Shown in pieces: positions 43,601 through 52,183 of a stretch of DNA of 64,000 nt. Numbering within the stretch: position 1 is the first letter of the stretch; the number at the start of each line of letters is the position of its first letter. The position numbers and the translations under genes were made by a program. The stretch spans positions 5,332,001-5,396,000 of the forward strand of contig NZ_UGQM01000001.1 of the NCBI RefSeq assembly GCF_900454025.1. The letters are read 5' to 3'. The notes under the pieces were generated by a model, which was given only the letters and a program-made list of their open reading frames with translations, had not been told where the DNA came from and did not search any database. This DNA comes from Mycolicibacterium gilvum (GTDB lineage: Bacteria; Actinomycetota; Actinomycetes; Mycobacteriales; Mycobacteriaceae).

Positions 43601-44731
43601 ATGAGCACCACCCCACCGGCCCTGGACATGGGCTCGATTCTTCGCGACACCTCCAACCGCGTCGTCGTCTGTTGCGGCGCAGGCGGTGTCGGCAAGACGA
43701 CGACGGCGGCGGCGATGGCTCTGCGCGCGGCGGAGTACGGGCGCACCGTCGTCGTGCTGACCATCGATCCGGCCAAGCGTCTCGCGCAGGCCCTCGGCAT
43801 CGAGAGTCTGGGCAACACTCCGCAGCGGGTGCCGATGGCTCCCGAGGTGACGGGCGAGCTGCACGCGATGATGCTCGACATGCGCCGCACCTTCGACGAG
43901 ATGGTGGTGCAGTATTCGGGTCCCGGCACCGCGGACGCCATTCTGGACAACCAGTTCTATCAGACGGTGGCCACCTCCCTTGCCGGCACGCAGGAGTACA
44001 TGGCAATGGAGAAGCTGGGACAGCTTCTGTCAGAGGACAAATGGGACCTCGTGGTGGTCGACACCCCGCCGTCGCGCAACGCGCTGGACTTCCTCGACGC
44101 ACCGAAACGCCTGGGCAGCTTCATGGACAGCCGGTTGTGGCGGATGCTGCTGGCGCCCGGGCGCGGCATCGGCCGCCTGGTCACCGGTGCGATGGGCCTG
44201 GCGATGAAGGCGATGTCGACGATCCTGGGATCTCAGATGCTCTCGGACGCCGCGACTTTCGTGCAGTCGCTGGATGCGACGTTCGGCGGGTTCCGGGAGA
44301 AGGCGGACCGGACGTACGAGTTGTTGAAGCGCCGCGGCACCCAGTTCGTGGTGGTGTCGGCCGCCGAGCCGGATGCGTTGCGCGAGGCGTCGTTCTTCGT
44401 CGACCGACTCTCCGAGGAGCACATGCCGTTGGCGGGGCTGATCCTCAACCGCACCCATCCGACGTTGTGCGAGTTGCACGCGGACAAGGCCGCCGAAGCC
44501 GCCGACGAGCTGCAGAAGACCGATCCGGACTCCGTGGCCGCGGCGGCACTGCGGATCCACGCGGCCCGCGCGTCGACCGCGAAGCGGGAGGTGCGGTTGC
44601 TGTCGCGCTTCACCGGAGCCAACCCGCACGTGGCGCTGGTCGGTGTTCCGTCCCTGCCGTTCGACGTGTCCGATCTGGACGCGCTGCGGGCGATCGCGGA
44701 TCAGATCACCGGCGAGGCACCCGCGGCATAA
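43601..44731 (+). CDS. bagB: Get3/ArsA-like ATPase, second subunit (Rv3680-like)
   Basis: A 376-residue ATPase of the same family. The P-loop reads [13 protein letters not shown]: the signature intradimer Lys of KGGxGKS is replaced by Ala, so its contribution to catalysis may differ from its partner's. [18 protein letters not shown] is the switch II region; a hydrophobic helix pair follows ([17 protein letters not shown]). AGAGGA precedes the ATG at 43601; GTG 43583 overlapping the upstream stop is an alternative. Confidence 0.9.
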   Translation: MSTTPPALDMGSILRDTSNRVVVCCGAGGVGKTTTAAAMALRAAEYGRTVVVLTIDPAKRLAQALGIESLGNTPQRVPMAPEVTGELHAMMLDMRRTFDEMVVQYSGPGTADAILDNQFYQTVATSLAGTQEYMAMEKLGQLLSEDKWDLVVVDTPPSRNALDFLDAPKRLGSFMDSRLWRMLLAPGRGIGRLVTGAMGLAMKAMSTILGSQMLSDAATFVQSLDATFGGFREKADRTYELLKRRGTQFVVVSAAEPDALREASFFVDRLSEEHMPLAGLILNRTHPTLCELHADKAAEAADELQKTDPDSVAAAALRIHAARASTAKREVRLLSRFTGANPHVALVGVPSLPFDVSDLDALRAIADQITGEAPAA

Positions 44732-44736
44732 CCACC

Positions 44737-44794
44737 CCGGGGCCGCCCGGGCCCCGGACAGTCGTATGGCCGCACCCACGGGTGCGGCCATACG
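44737..44794 (+). terminator. Two consecutive hairpins after the Get3-like pair
   Basis: CCGGGGCC/GGCCCCGG (44737-44757) is followed by a 14-bp perfect stem, CGTATGGCCGCACC with GGTGCGGCCATACG (44763-44794, loop CACG). Placed between the convergent bagB and whiB4 genes, they probably stop transcription in both directions. Confidence 0.7.
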
Positions 44795-44861
44795 GACGAG
44801 AAGGCGATGTCGGATGTGCCGACCCGCGAATCAGGCAATCGCGGCTCAGCTGGCAATCGAC

Positions 44862-45218
44862 TTAGCCAGCAGTACGGTGCTTGCGTTGCGCGGCAAAAAA
44901 GTCTGCCCAGGAAACGACCTCAGGATGCTGCTTGAGAAGGGCGCGGCGCTGACGCTCGGTCATGCCGCCCCACACACCGAATTCCACGCGGTTGTCCAAC
45001 GCGTCGGCACCGCACTCCGCGATGACCGGGCAGTGGCGGCAGATGACGGCCGCCTTGCGCTGAGCGGCGCCCCGGACGAACAACTCGTCCGGATCAGTCT
45101 GGCGACACCGTGCTTGCGAAACCCACGCGATGCGGGCTTCCGCTTCCTTGCCCTGCACAACGGGAGGAGTAGGTGCAGTGACTGTAGTTGGACGAGCCGC
45201 GGGCTTGATTGATGACAC
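44862..45218 (-). CDS. whiB4: WhiB-family iron-sulfur redox regulator WhiB4
   Basis: A 118-residue protein from GTG 45218, equal to M. tuberculosis WhiB4. Cysteines 38, 60, 63 and 69 form the C-xn-CxxC-x5-C [4Fe-4S] site, followed by GVWGG and a basic C-terminus (RRALLKQHPEV) that binds DNA when oxidised. WhiB4 controls oxidative-stress genes and virulence. AGGGGA lies 7 nt before the start. A longer TTG start at 45254 is less likely. Confidence 0.94.
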   Translation of the reverse strand: MSSIKPAARPTTVTAPTPPVVQGKEAEARIAWVSQARCRQTDPDELFVRGAAQRKAAVICRHCPVIAECGADALDNRVEFGVWGGMTERQRRALLKQHPEVVSWADFFAAQRKHRTAG

Positions 45219-45549
45219 CAGCGATCCCCTATCGTTCTGGCCGCGCCCCGACAACGCAGACGATTATTAACGTACGCGTGGATTGCTAGTGCGATCTACG
45301 CCACATTGCAACCGGTCTGTGTGACCTGCATCGCACTGTGCGCTCAATTTAGGTGGTCACAGCCGATTTGCGCAATACGTTCGTGACCCCTTTTTTGGGA
45401 CGACCGTGCAGTCCGGCGCGTACAGTGCGCCCTCGCAGAGCTCCGACTCGGGCAGAAGCGCTCGTCAACGGCTTTTGACACGGCCTGTCATGAGCACATT
45501 CCGGCTGCTCGAGGGAAGCCTTCGGCGAAGTCGTCGCTAGTCTGTACGC
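45219..45549. promoter_or_regulatory. Divergent whiB4/ponA2 regulatory region
   Basis: No protein gene is seen. It contains an AT-rich stretch around 45261-45285 suitable for a whiB4 promoter on the minus strand and the ponA2 -10 box TAGTCT at its right end. No strong inverted repeat was found. Confidence 0.5.
45538..45543 (+). promoter_or_regulatory. -10 box TAGTCT, predicts leaderless mRNA from 45550
   Basis: TANNNT hexamer ending 7 nt before the ponA2 ATG. Confidence 0.62.
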
Positions 45550-48006
45550 ATGCCGGAGCAGCCCCCGACACAACCGCCGCGCGCGGTGACGGTGATCAAG
45601 CTCGCCTGGTGCGTCGTACTCGCCAGTGTGATCGTCGCCGGACTGTTGTTCCCCGTCGTCGGTGGCTTCGGTCTGGTGTCCAACCGTGCCTCCGATGTCG
45701 TGGCCAACGGCTCGGCCCAACTGGTGGAGGGCGAGGTCCCTCAGGTCTCCACGATGACCGACTCCAAGGGCAACATCATCGCGTGGCTCTACAGCCAGCG
45801 GCGGTTCGAGGTCCCGAGCGATCAGATCGCCAACACGATGAAACTGGCGATCGTCTCCATCGAGGACAAAAGGTTTGCCGACCACAACGGTGTCGACTGG
45901 CAGGGAACGCTGACGGGTCTGTCCGGCTACCTGTCCGGAAACCTCGACACCCGCGGCGGCTCCACGATCGAGCAGCAGTACGTCAAGAACTACCAACTGC
46001 TCGTGATCGCGCAGACCGACGCCGAGAAGCGCGCCGCGATCGAGACCACCCCGGCGCGCAAGCTGCGCGAGATCCGGATGGCGCTGACGCTGGACAAGAC
46101 GTTCACCAAACCCGAGATCCTGACGCGCTATCTGAACCTGGTGTCCTTCGGGAACAACGCGTTCGGTGTCCAGGACGCCGCGCAGACCTACTTCGGGATC
46201 AACGCCACGGATCTGAACTGGCAGCAGGCGGCGCTGCTGGCCGGCATGGTGCAGTCGACGAGCACGCTGAACCCGTACACCAATCCCGACGGCGCGCTGG
46301 CCCGTCGCAACGTCGTGCTCGACACGATGATCGAGAACCTGCCCGAGTACGCCGACGAGCTGCGCGCCGCCCGGCAGGAGCCCCTCGGTGTGCTGCCGCA
46401 GCCCAAGGAACTGCCCCGCGGCTGCATCGCCGCCGGTGACCGCGCGTTCTTCTGCGACTACGCGCTGGACTACCTGGCCCGCGCGGGGATCAGCAAGGAC
46501 CAGGTCGCCAAGGGCGGCTACATGATCAAGACGACGTTGGACCCCGACGTGCAGGCGTCGGTCAAGAACGCGATCACCCAGTACGCCAGCCCGGATCTGC
46601 CCGGTGTCGCGAGCGTGATGAGCGTGGTCAAGCCGGGTAAGGACTCCCATCCGGTGCTCGCGATGGCGAGCAACCGCACCTACGGCCTGAATCTCGATGC
46701 CGGGGAGACGATGCAGCCGCAGCCGTTCTCGCTGGTCGGCAACGGCGCCGGGTCGGTCTTCAAGATCTTCACCACCGCCGCCGCGATGGAGATGGGGATG
46801 GGTATCAACGCCCAGCTCGACTCGCCGTCGCGCTTCGAGGCCAAGGGCCTGGGCAGCGGCGGCGCCCGCGGCTGCCCGCCGGCGACGTGGTGCGTGCAGA
46901 ACGCGGGCAACTACCGCGGCACGATGAGCGTCACCGATGCGCTGGCCACCTCGCCCAATACCGCGTTCGCGAAGCTGATCGCCCAGGTGGGTGTGCAGCG
47001 CACCGTCGACATGGCTGTGCGGTTGGGGCTGCGCTCCTACGCGCTGCCGGGTACCGCGCGTGACTACGACCCCGAGAGCAACGAGAGCCTGGCCGATTTC
47101 GTGAAGCGGCAGAACATCGGGTCGTTCACGCTGGGCCCGATCGAGGTGAATGCGCTGGAGCTGTCCAATGTCGCCGCGACGCTGGCCTCCGGCGGCATGT
47201 GGTGCCCGCCCAACCCGATCGCCGAGGTGTACGACCGCTACGGCGAGCCCGTGTCGGTGACCACCGAGACCTGTGAGCAGGCGGTTCCCGAGGGGCTGGC
47301 CAACACGCTCGCCAATGCGATGAGCAAGGACGACACCGGCGCGGGTACCGCCGCCGGAGCCGCCGGTTCGGTCGGCTGGAACCTGCCGATGTCGGGCAAG
47401 ACCGGCACCACCGAGGCCAACCGGTCGTCGGCGTTCCTCGGGTTCACCAACCGCTACGCGGCCGCCAGCTACATCTACGACGACTCGACCGCGCCGACGG
47501 AGCTGTGCTCGTTCCCGCTGCGTCAGTGCGGATCGGGCAATCTGTTCGGCGGCAACGAGCCGGCCAGGACGTGGTTCTCCGCGATGCAGCCGATCGCTAC
47601 CGCGTTCGGTGATGTGACGCTCCCGCCGACCGACCCGCGCTACGTCGAGGGCGCGCCCGGTTCGAAGGTGCCGAGTGTCGCGGGCATGGATCAGGACACC
47701 GCCCGGGCGCGGCTGCGCGAGGCCGGGTTCCAGGTCGCCGACCAGGCGACGCCGGTGAACAGTTCGTCGAGATACGGAACGGTCGTGGGCACGGCGCCCA
47801 GCGGTCAGACGGTGCCGGGGTCGATCGTCACGATCCAGATCTCCAACGGCATCGCACCTGCCCCGCCGCCACCTCCTGCCGGCGCGCCACCGCCGGGCGG
47901 CCCACCGCCACCGGCGGGCGAGACGGTGATCCAGATCCCGGGTCTGCCGCCCATCACGGTGCCGGTGCTCGGTCCGCCGCCACCACCACCTCCGCCGCCG
48001 GGCTGA
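45550..48006 (+). CDS. ponA2: Bifunctional penicillin-binding protein PonA2 (class A, PASTA)
   Basis: An 818-residue class A PBP. A short cytoplasmic tail and one membrane helix (about 17-45) precede the glycosyltransferase domain (SIEDKRFADHNGVDW with the catalytic Glu; RGGSTIEQQYVKN). The transpeptidase has SVFK, SPN and KTGTT motifs. One PASTA domain (SKVPSVAGMDQDTARARLREAG) and a Pro-rich tail end it. It makes and cross-links peptidoglycan and helps survival in stress and non-replication. Position matches Rv3682. Confidence 0.96.
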   Translation: MPEQPPTQPPRAVTVIKLAWCVVLASVIVAGLLFPVVGGFGLVSNRASDVVANGSAQLVEGEVPQVSTMTDSKGNIIAWLYSQRRFEVPSDQIANTMKLAIVSIEDKRFADHNGVDWQGTLTGLSGYLSGNLDTRGGSTIEQQYVKNYQLLVIAQTDAEKRAAIETTPARKLREIRMALTLDKTFTKPEILTRYLNLVSFGNNAFGVQDAAQTYFGINATDLNWQQAALLAGMVQSTSTLNPYTNPDGALARRNVVLDTMIENLPEYADELRAARQEPLGVLPQPKELPRGCIAAGDRAFFCDYALDYLARAGISKDQVAKGGYMIKTTLDPDVQASVKNAITQYASPDLPGVASVMSVVKPGKDSHPVLAMASNRTYGLNLDAGETMQPQPFSLVGNGAGSVFKIFTTAAAMEMGMGINAQLDSPSRFEAKGLGSGGARGCPPATWCVQNAGNYRGTMSVTDALATSPNTAFAKLIAQVGVQRTVDMAVRLGLRSYALPGTARDYDPESNESLADFVKRQNIGSFTLGPIEVNALELSNVAATLASGGMWCPPNPIAEVYDRYGEPVSVTTETCEQAVPEGLANTLANAMSKDDTGAGTAAGAAGSVGWNLPMSGKTGTTEANRSSAFLGFTNRYAAASYIYDDSTAPTELCSFPLRQCGSGNLFGGNEPARTWFSAMQPIATAFGDVTLPPTDPRYVEGAPGSKVPSVAGMDQDTARARLREAGFQVADQATPVNSSSRYGTVVGTAPSGQTVPGSIVTIQISNGIAPAPPPPPAGAPPPGGPPPPAGETVIQIPGLPPITVPVLGPPPPPPPPPG

Positions 48007-48038
48007 CCCGACGACCTGTGCCACACAGGTACGGGCAG

Positions 48039-48044
48039 TAAACT
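48039..48044 (+). promoter_or_regulatory. -10 box TAAACT, predicts leaderless mRNA from 48051
   Basis: Good TANNNT hexamer ending 7 nt before the ATG at 48051. Confidence 0.65.
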
Positions 48045-48050
48045 GCGGGA

Positions 48051-49025
48051 ATGTCAGCTGTGCCTTCTCGTTCACCCGGTGCGATCCTCAAGACCACTGC
48101 TCTCGCGTCGGCCGGCACGCTCGCAGCGGGGATCGCCTACGCGTCGCTGATCGAGCGCAACGCATTCGTCGTCCGGGAGGCGACGATGCCCGTGCTCACA
48201 CCGGGGTCGTCGCCGCTGAAGGTGCTGCACATCAGCGACATCCACATGCGCCCGCAGCAGCGGCGCAAGCAGGAGTGGCTGCGCGAGCTGGCGCAGTGGG
48301 AGCCCGACTTCGTCGTCAACACCGGCGACAACCTGTCCCACCCCAAGGCTGTGCCGGCGGTCGTGCAGGCGCTCGGGGACCTGTTGGCGGTGCCCGGGGT
48401 CTTCGTGTTCGGCAGCAACGACTACTTCGCGCCGAAGCCGAAGAACCCGGCCAACTATCTGACCAAACCGGGACGTCGCATCCACGGTGAGCCGCTGCCG
48501 TGGCAGGACCTTCGCGCCGCGTTCACCGAGCGCGGTTGGCTGGACATGACGCACACGCGACGCGAGTTCGAGGTCAAGGGCCTGCACATCGCGGCCGCCG
48601 GTGTCGACGATCCGCATCTCAAGCGCGACCGCTACGACACCGTCGCGGGTCCGGCGAGCCCGGCCGCGAACCTGACGCTGGGGTTGACGCACTCCCCCGA
48701 ACCGCGCGTGCTGGACCGGTTCGCCGCCGACGGCTACCAACTGGTGATGGCGGGCCACACCCATGGCGGCCAGCTGTGCCTGCCGTTCTATGGCGCGATC
48801 GTCACCAACTGCGATCTCGATCGGTCCCGCGCGAAGGGACCGTCGCGGTGGGGAGTCCGCACCCAGCTGCACGTGTCGGCGGGGATCGGCACGTCGCCGT
48901 ATGCGCCGCTGCGGTTCTGCTGCCGTCCCGAGGCGACGATGCTGACGCTGGTCGCCGCACCGACCGGGGGCTCCGACATGGGGTCGCGGGCGGGGCTGTC
49001 GCATCCGACCGTATCGGCGCGGTGA
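48051..49025 (+). CDS. Membrane-anchored metallophosphoesterase (Rv3683-like)
   Basis: A 324-residue calcineurin-like phosphoesterase. An N-terminal signal/anchor ([20 protein letters not shown]) precedes the metal-binding blocks [22 protein letters not shown] (where many relatives have GNHD/E), THSPEP and GHTHGGQ. It resembles YaeI/YkuE-type enzymes that act on lipid A-like or other membrane phosphoesters; substrate unknown here. Its stop overlaps the next start (GTGA). Confidence 0.9.
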   Translation: MSAVPSRSPGAILKTTALASAGTLAAGIAYASLIERNAFVVREATMPVLTPGSSPLKVLHISDIHMRPQQRRKQEWLRELAQWEPDFVVNTGDNLSHPKAVPAVVQALGDLLAVPGVFVFGSNDYFAPKPKNPANYLTKPGRRIHGEPLPWQDLRAAFTERGWLDMTHTRREFEVKGLHIAAAGVDDPHLKRDRYDTVAGPASPAANLTLGLTHSPEPRVLDRFAADGYQLVMAGHTHGGQLCLPFYGAIVTNCDLDRSRAKGPSRWGVRTQLHVSAGIGTSPYAPLRFCCRPEATMLTLVAAPTGGSDMGSRAGLSHPTVSAR

Positions 49026-50146
49026 GCGCACCGGACCCGTGGTCTGATCGCTCCTCACGTCCGCGGTGTCACCTCCAGTCGCGGATCTGGGTGGACAACG
49101 CCGTCCGGCTGATCGAGGCCGACGCCAGGCGTAGCGCGGACACCCATCTGCTGCGGTACCCGCTGCCGTCGCGCTGGTGCTCCGAGGTCGACGTCGCGCT
49201 GTATCTGAAGGACGAGACGACCCATATCACGGGCAGCCTGAAGCACCGGTTGGCCCGCTCGCTGTTTCTGTACGCGCTGTGCAACGGCTGGATCGACGAG
49301 GGCACCACGGTGATCGAGGCGTCGTCGGGGTCGACGGCTGTCTCGGAGGCCTACTTCGCGGCGATGCTGGGGTTGCCGTTCATCGCGGTGATGCCGGAGT
49401 CGACGAGCGCGTCGAAGATCGCCCTCATCGAATCGCAGGGCGGCCGTTGCCATTTCGTGAAACGGTCGGCCGAGGTGTATGCCGAGGCGCAACGGTTGGC
49501 CGAGCAGACCGGCGGGCACTATCTGGATCAGTTCACCAACGCCGAGCGGGCGACCGACTGGCGGGGCAACAACAACATCGCCGAGTCGATCTTCGAGCAG
49601 TTGGGTGAGGAGACCCACCCGGTACCCGACTGGATTGTGGTGGGGGCGGGCACCGGCGGGACGAGCGCGACGATCGGCCGGTATCTGCGTTACCGCCGAT
49701 ACCCGACGCGGCTGTGCGTGGTGGATCCGGAGAACTCCGCGTTCTACCCGTCCTACCAGCAGGGTGTCGACGTGGTGATCGACGCGTCGTCGCGCATCGA
49801 GGGTATCGGCCGCCCGCGGGTGGAGCCGTCGTTCCTGCCCGGGGTCGTGGACCGGATGGTGTCGGTGCCCGACAGCGGTTCGGTGGCCGCCGCCCATCAC
49901 GTCAGCAGGGTGCTGGGGCGGCGGGTCGGACCGTCGACCGGGACGAATGTGTGGGGTGCGTTCGGGTTGCTCGCGGAGATGGTCGCCGAGGGTCGCAGCG
50001 GGTCGGTGGTGACGCTGCTCGCCGACAGTGGCGACCGCTACATCGACACCTATTTCTGCGACGAGTGGCTCAGCAGCCAGGGCATCGATCCGTCGGAGTC
50101 GGCCGGATCACTGGCCGAGTTCGAGCGGTCGGGCCGCTGGGTCTGA
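49022..50146 (+). CDS. cds1: PLP-dependent cysteine synthase-like protein / cysteine desulfhydrase Cds1
   Basis: A 374-residue fold-type II PLP enzyme. The PLP Lys is in [11 protein letters not shown], the substrate Ser/Thr loop in [10 protein letters not shown], and the phosphate-binding loop is [12 protein letters not shown]. In M. tuberculosis Rv3684 (Cds1) releases H2S, pyruvate and ammonia from L-cysteine and supports respiration. The GTG at 49022 overlaps the phosphoesterase stop. It is the last gene before the tRNA-Pro insertion site. Confidence 0.88.
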   Translation: MSAPDPWSDRSSRPRCHLQSRIWVDNAVRLIEADARRSADTHLLRYPLPSRWCSEVDVALYLKDETTHITGSLKHRLARSLFLYALCNGWIDEGTTVIEASSGSTAVSEAYFAAMLGLPFIAVMPESTSASKIALIESQGGRCHFVKRSAEVYAEAQRLAEQTGGHYLDQFTNAERATDWRGNNNIAESIFEQLGEETHPVPDWIVVGAGTGGTSATIGRYLRYRRYPTRLCVVDPENSAFYPSYQQGVDVVIDASSRIEGIGRPRVEPSFLPGVVDRMVSVPDSGSVAAAHHVSRVLGRRVGPSTGTNVWGAFGLLAEMVAEGRSGSVVTLLADSGDRYIDTYFCDEWLSSQGIDPSESAGSLAEFERSGRWV

Positions 50147-50247
50147 TCCTTCGGTCGCCGCGTTAGCGGTACGTCGGAGGTCAGGAACAGCCACAGCGCG
50201 GCCATCGCGAAGAATCCCAGGTAGATCGATGCGCCCAAGCTGGTCAT
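50050..50247 (-). CDS. Possible small single-pass membrane protein
   Basis: A 65-residue reading frame. ATG 50247 starts a plausible membrane helix ([19 protein letters not shown]) and a polar Arg/Ser/Asp-rich tail. The first 100 nt lie outside any gene, but the tail is antisense to the last 97 nt of cds1. No clear ribosome binding site. It could be a real small protein or an open frame by chance. Confidence 0.4.
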   Translation of the reverse strand: MTSLGASIYLGFFAMAALWLFLTSDVPLTRRPKDQTQRPDRSNSASDPADSDGSMPWLLSHSSQK

Positions 50248-50388
50248 GTCACGCCCCGTTCCGGTCGAATTCTTTCCTCAGTGTGCACAACGCCACCGAC
50301 ACCTCTGTTCCTTCCCGCGGCGTGTCGTAAACCGATCAGCCGTTTGGCTTCAACGGCATGGGGTGCGATACGCTGTCGTGGCTTCACT

Positions 50389-50462
50389 CGGGGTGTGGCG
50401 CAGCTTGGTAGCGTGCTTCGTTCGGGACGAAGAGGTCGTGGGTTCGAATCCCGCCACCCCGA
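50389..50462 (+). tRNA. tRNA-Pro (anticodon CGG), insertion site of the element
   Basis: Acceptor CGGGGTG/CACCCCG with discriminator A at 50462, anticodon stem CTTCG/CGAAG with loop TTCGGGA (anticodon CGG), and T arm GTGGGTTCGAATCCCGC are present. CCA is not encoded, unlike the tRNA-Thr above. The integrase gene starts its 3' end 53 nt further on, so the tRNA 3' half is the likely attachment site. Confidence 0.96.
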
Positions 50463-50482
50463 CTGGTGTGTTCGCAGGTAGA

Positions 50483-50511
50483 GGCCCTGACCGGGAATTC
50501 TGGTCGGGGCC
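50483..50511 (+). terminator. Terminator hairpin after tRNA-Pro
   Basis: GGCCCTGACC (50483-50492) pairs with GGTCGGGGCC (50502-50511) apart from one mismatch, and CTTCTT follows. It lies between the tRNA and the 3' end of the convergent integrase, so it could stop both. Confidence 0.7.
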
Positions 50512-50514
50512 TTC

Positions 50515-51684
50515 TTACTTCCCAGTCCGCAGCTGGTCCGCAGTGGATTCCAAAGACCGCATCCGCGCCGCATCTAGTGCAACCGAAACCTGCTCCAGGT
50601 CGTCCGGGAACAAGTCTGCATAGGTGTCCAGGGTCAGGACTGCGGACGCGTGCCCGAGCATCGTCTGGACGGCCTTGACGTTGGCCCCCGCGCTGATCGA
50701 CAGCGACGCCGCCGTGTGGCGAAGGTCGTGCGGTGTCACGGTGGGGTACGCCGGGTCTGCTGCCTGGAGACGTTGGACGGCCACGTTGAAGACCCGCGGC
50801 CGCCACGTCGACACTCGCAGCAGTGCTCCTCCTGGCGATGTGAACACCAAGTCCTCACGCCGCTTACCCATCATGAGCACGGCCAGCGGCTCGGCCAGGA
50901 ACGCCGGGAACGGCACCGAGCGACGTTCGTGGGATTTCGGCGACGACCACACCACACGTCCCTTCACCTCGGCGACCGCCTCACGGATATTCACCCTGCG
51001 ACGCAGCATGTCGAATGACTCCACCCGCAGCGCTGCCATCTCGCCCCAGCGCAACCCGGTGTAGGCCAGAAATCGAACAACGATGGCGTACTCGCCGACC
51101 TCGCGGGCCAGAAGTTCCACCTGCCGGTGCGTCAGGTAGCCCCGTGCTCGGTGCTGTCGTCGCGGCGACTTCACTCCCATACACGGATTGCGGGGGATCC
51201 GTCGATCGTCGACGGCCATCTCCAGAATCTGTCTCAGGACGCTAAGCGCATTCTCGATGGTGGCCGGTTTGGCTCCACCCGCCGCCAATTGCTGCACCCA
51301 CGCCCTGATATCCGACGATTGCACGTCGGCTACTGCGACCGCGGCCCACCGGCCTTCGACGTAGCCCGACCATGCGAACGCGCGTGTCGCAACCGTCGTC
51401 TCCTTCAAATGGCCCTGGGTACCAAGCCACTTGGCGTGCAATTCACGGACGGTAATGCGCCCGGCTTTTGGCGCGACATAGGTTCCTATCGTCTGCGCGG
51501 CTGTGATCTCGTTGAGAAAGGCCTGAGCGTCCACCTTGCGGTCGAACGAACGGGTGTTCTCACCGCCTTGATCATCGACATACCGGGCCAACCATCGGCG
51601 CCCTTTGCCATTGCGCGCGGCAGGGGTCCCGTCCGATCGACGCCACCTGTCCTCGACGCCGGCGCGGCGGTTTCGTCGCTGCAT
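50515..51684 (-). CDS. int: Tyrosine recombinase (phage-type integrase)
   Basis: A 389-residue integrase. The basic N-terminus and AP2-like arm-binding region (WLARYVDDQGGENTRSFDRK) lead to a core-binding SAM-like domain (100-200) and the catalytic domain with Arg in TGLRWGE, HDLRH, GHAS and the nucleophile Tyr in TLDTYADL. GGAGGT lies 7 nt before the ATG at 51684; the longer frame to 51810 has no better start. It would integrate the element into the adjacent tRNA-Pro gene. Confidence 0.95.
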   Translation of the reverse strand: MQRRNRRAGVEDRWRRSDGTPAARNGKGRRWLARYVDDQGGENTRSFDRKVDAQAFLNEITAAQTIGTYVAPKAGRITVRELHAKWLGTQGHLKETTVATRAFAWSGYVEGRWAAVAVADVQSSDIRAWVQQLAAGGAKPATIENALSVLRQILEMAVDDRRIPRNPCMGVKSPRRQHRARGYLTHRQVELLAREVGEYAIVVRFLAYTGLRWGEMAALRVESFDMLRRRVNIREAVAEVKGRVVWSSPKSHERRSVPFPAFLAEPLAVLMMGKRREDLVFTSPGGALLRVSTWRPRVFNVAVQRLQAADPAYPTVTPHDLRHTAASLSISAGANVKAVQTMLGHASAVLTLDTYADLFPDDLEQVSVALDAARMRSLESTADQLRTGK

Positions 51685-51852
51685 GTGAGCCACCTCCGTT
51701 GGGTGCCAGATTCCCACCGACCACCGACAGCCGACGAAATCGTTCGACTGGAGCCAATTTATAGGCGAAGTTGAGGGTACTGGTGGACAAATGCAGGGCG
51801 CCACCACCACCGTTGGATTCGTTGACAGAACCCACTATTGAGGAGCAGCTAC

Positions 51853-52050
51853 ATGGATCTACTGAGTGCCAAACAGGTTTCAGACATCATCGGCATTCCC
51901 GTTGGAACTCTCCGCTACTGGCGCCACTGCGACATCGGACCGGCCAGTTTCACCTTGGGCCGCCGAGTCGTCTACCGGCGCGACGAAGTGCTGCGATGGA
52001 TCTCGGAGCAAGAAAGCGCAACCCGGCGCGGAGGCGGAGACGCCGCGTGA
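51853..52050 (+). CDS. xis: Excisionase / MerR-like HTH protein
   Basis: A 65-residue protein with the winged-helix excisionase pattern LLSAKQVSDIIGIPVGTLRYWRHCDIGP, then RRVVYRRDEVLRWI. AGGAG is 7 nt before ATG 51853. Placed divergently from the integrase, it probably acts as the directionality factor. It is followed by a hairpin terminator (52065-52093). Confidence 0.87.
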   Translation: MDLLSAKQVSDIIGIPVGTLRYWRHCDIGPASFTLGRRVVYRRDEVLRWISEQESATRRGGGDAA

Positions 52051-52064
52051 ACCGCACCCACGAA

Positions 52065-52093
52065 AAAGACCCCGGGGCCTAGCCGAGGTCTTT
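52065..52093 (+). terminator. Hairpin terminator after the excisionase gene
   Basis: AAAGACC (52065-52071) pairs with GGTCTTT (52087-52093), with extra inner G-C pairs, and a T-rich TTTGTT run overlaps its end. Confidence 0.6.
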
Positions 52094-52183
52094 GTTCGAA
52101 CCACCTGATCATCCGACACGGAAGTTCCACATGAGAATAGCTCGTCAACGCAGCCTGCATAAGCACCGTATGCAGGAAATCCT

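Noticed and set aside
45349..48075. A 908-residue minus-strand frame over ponA2
   Set aside because: Antisense shadow of a well-supported gene, no recognisable domain.
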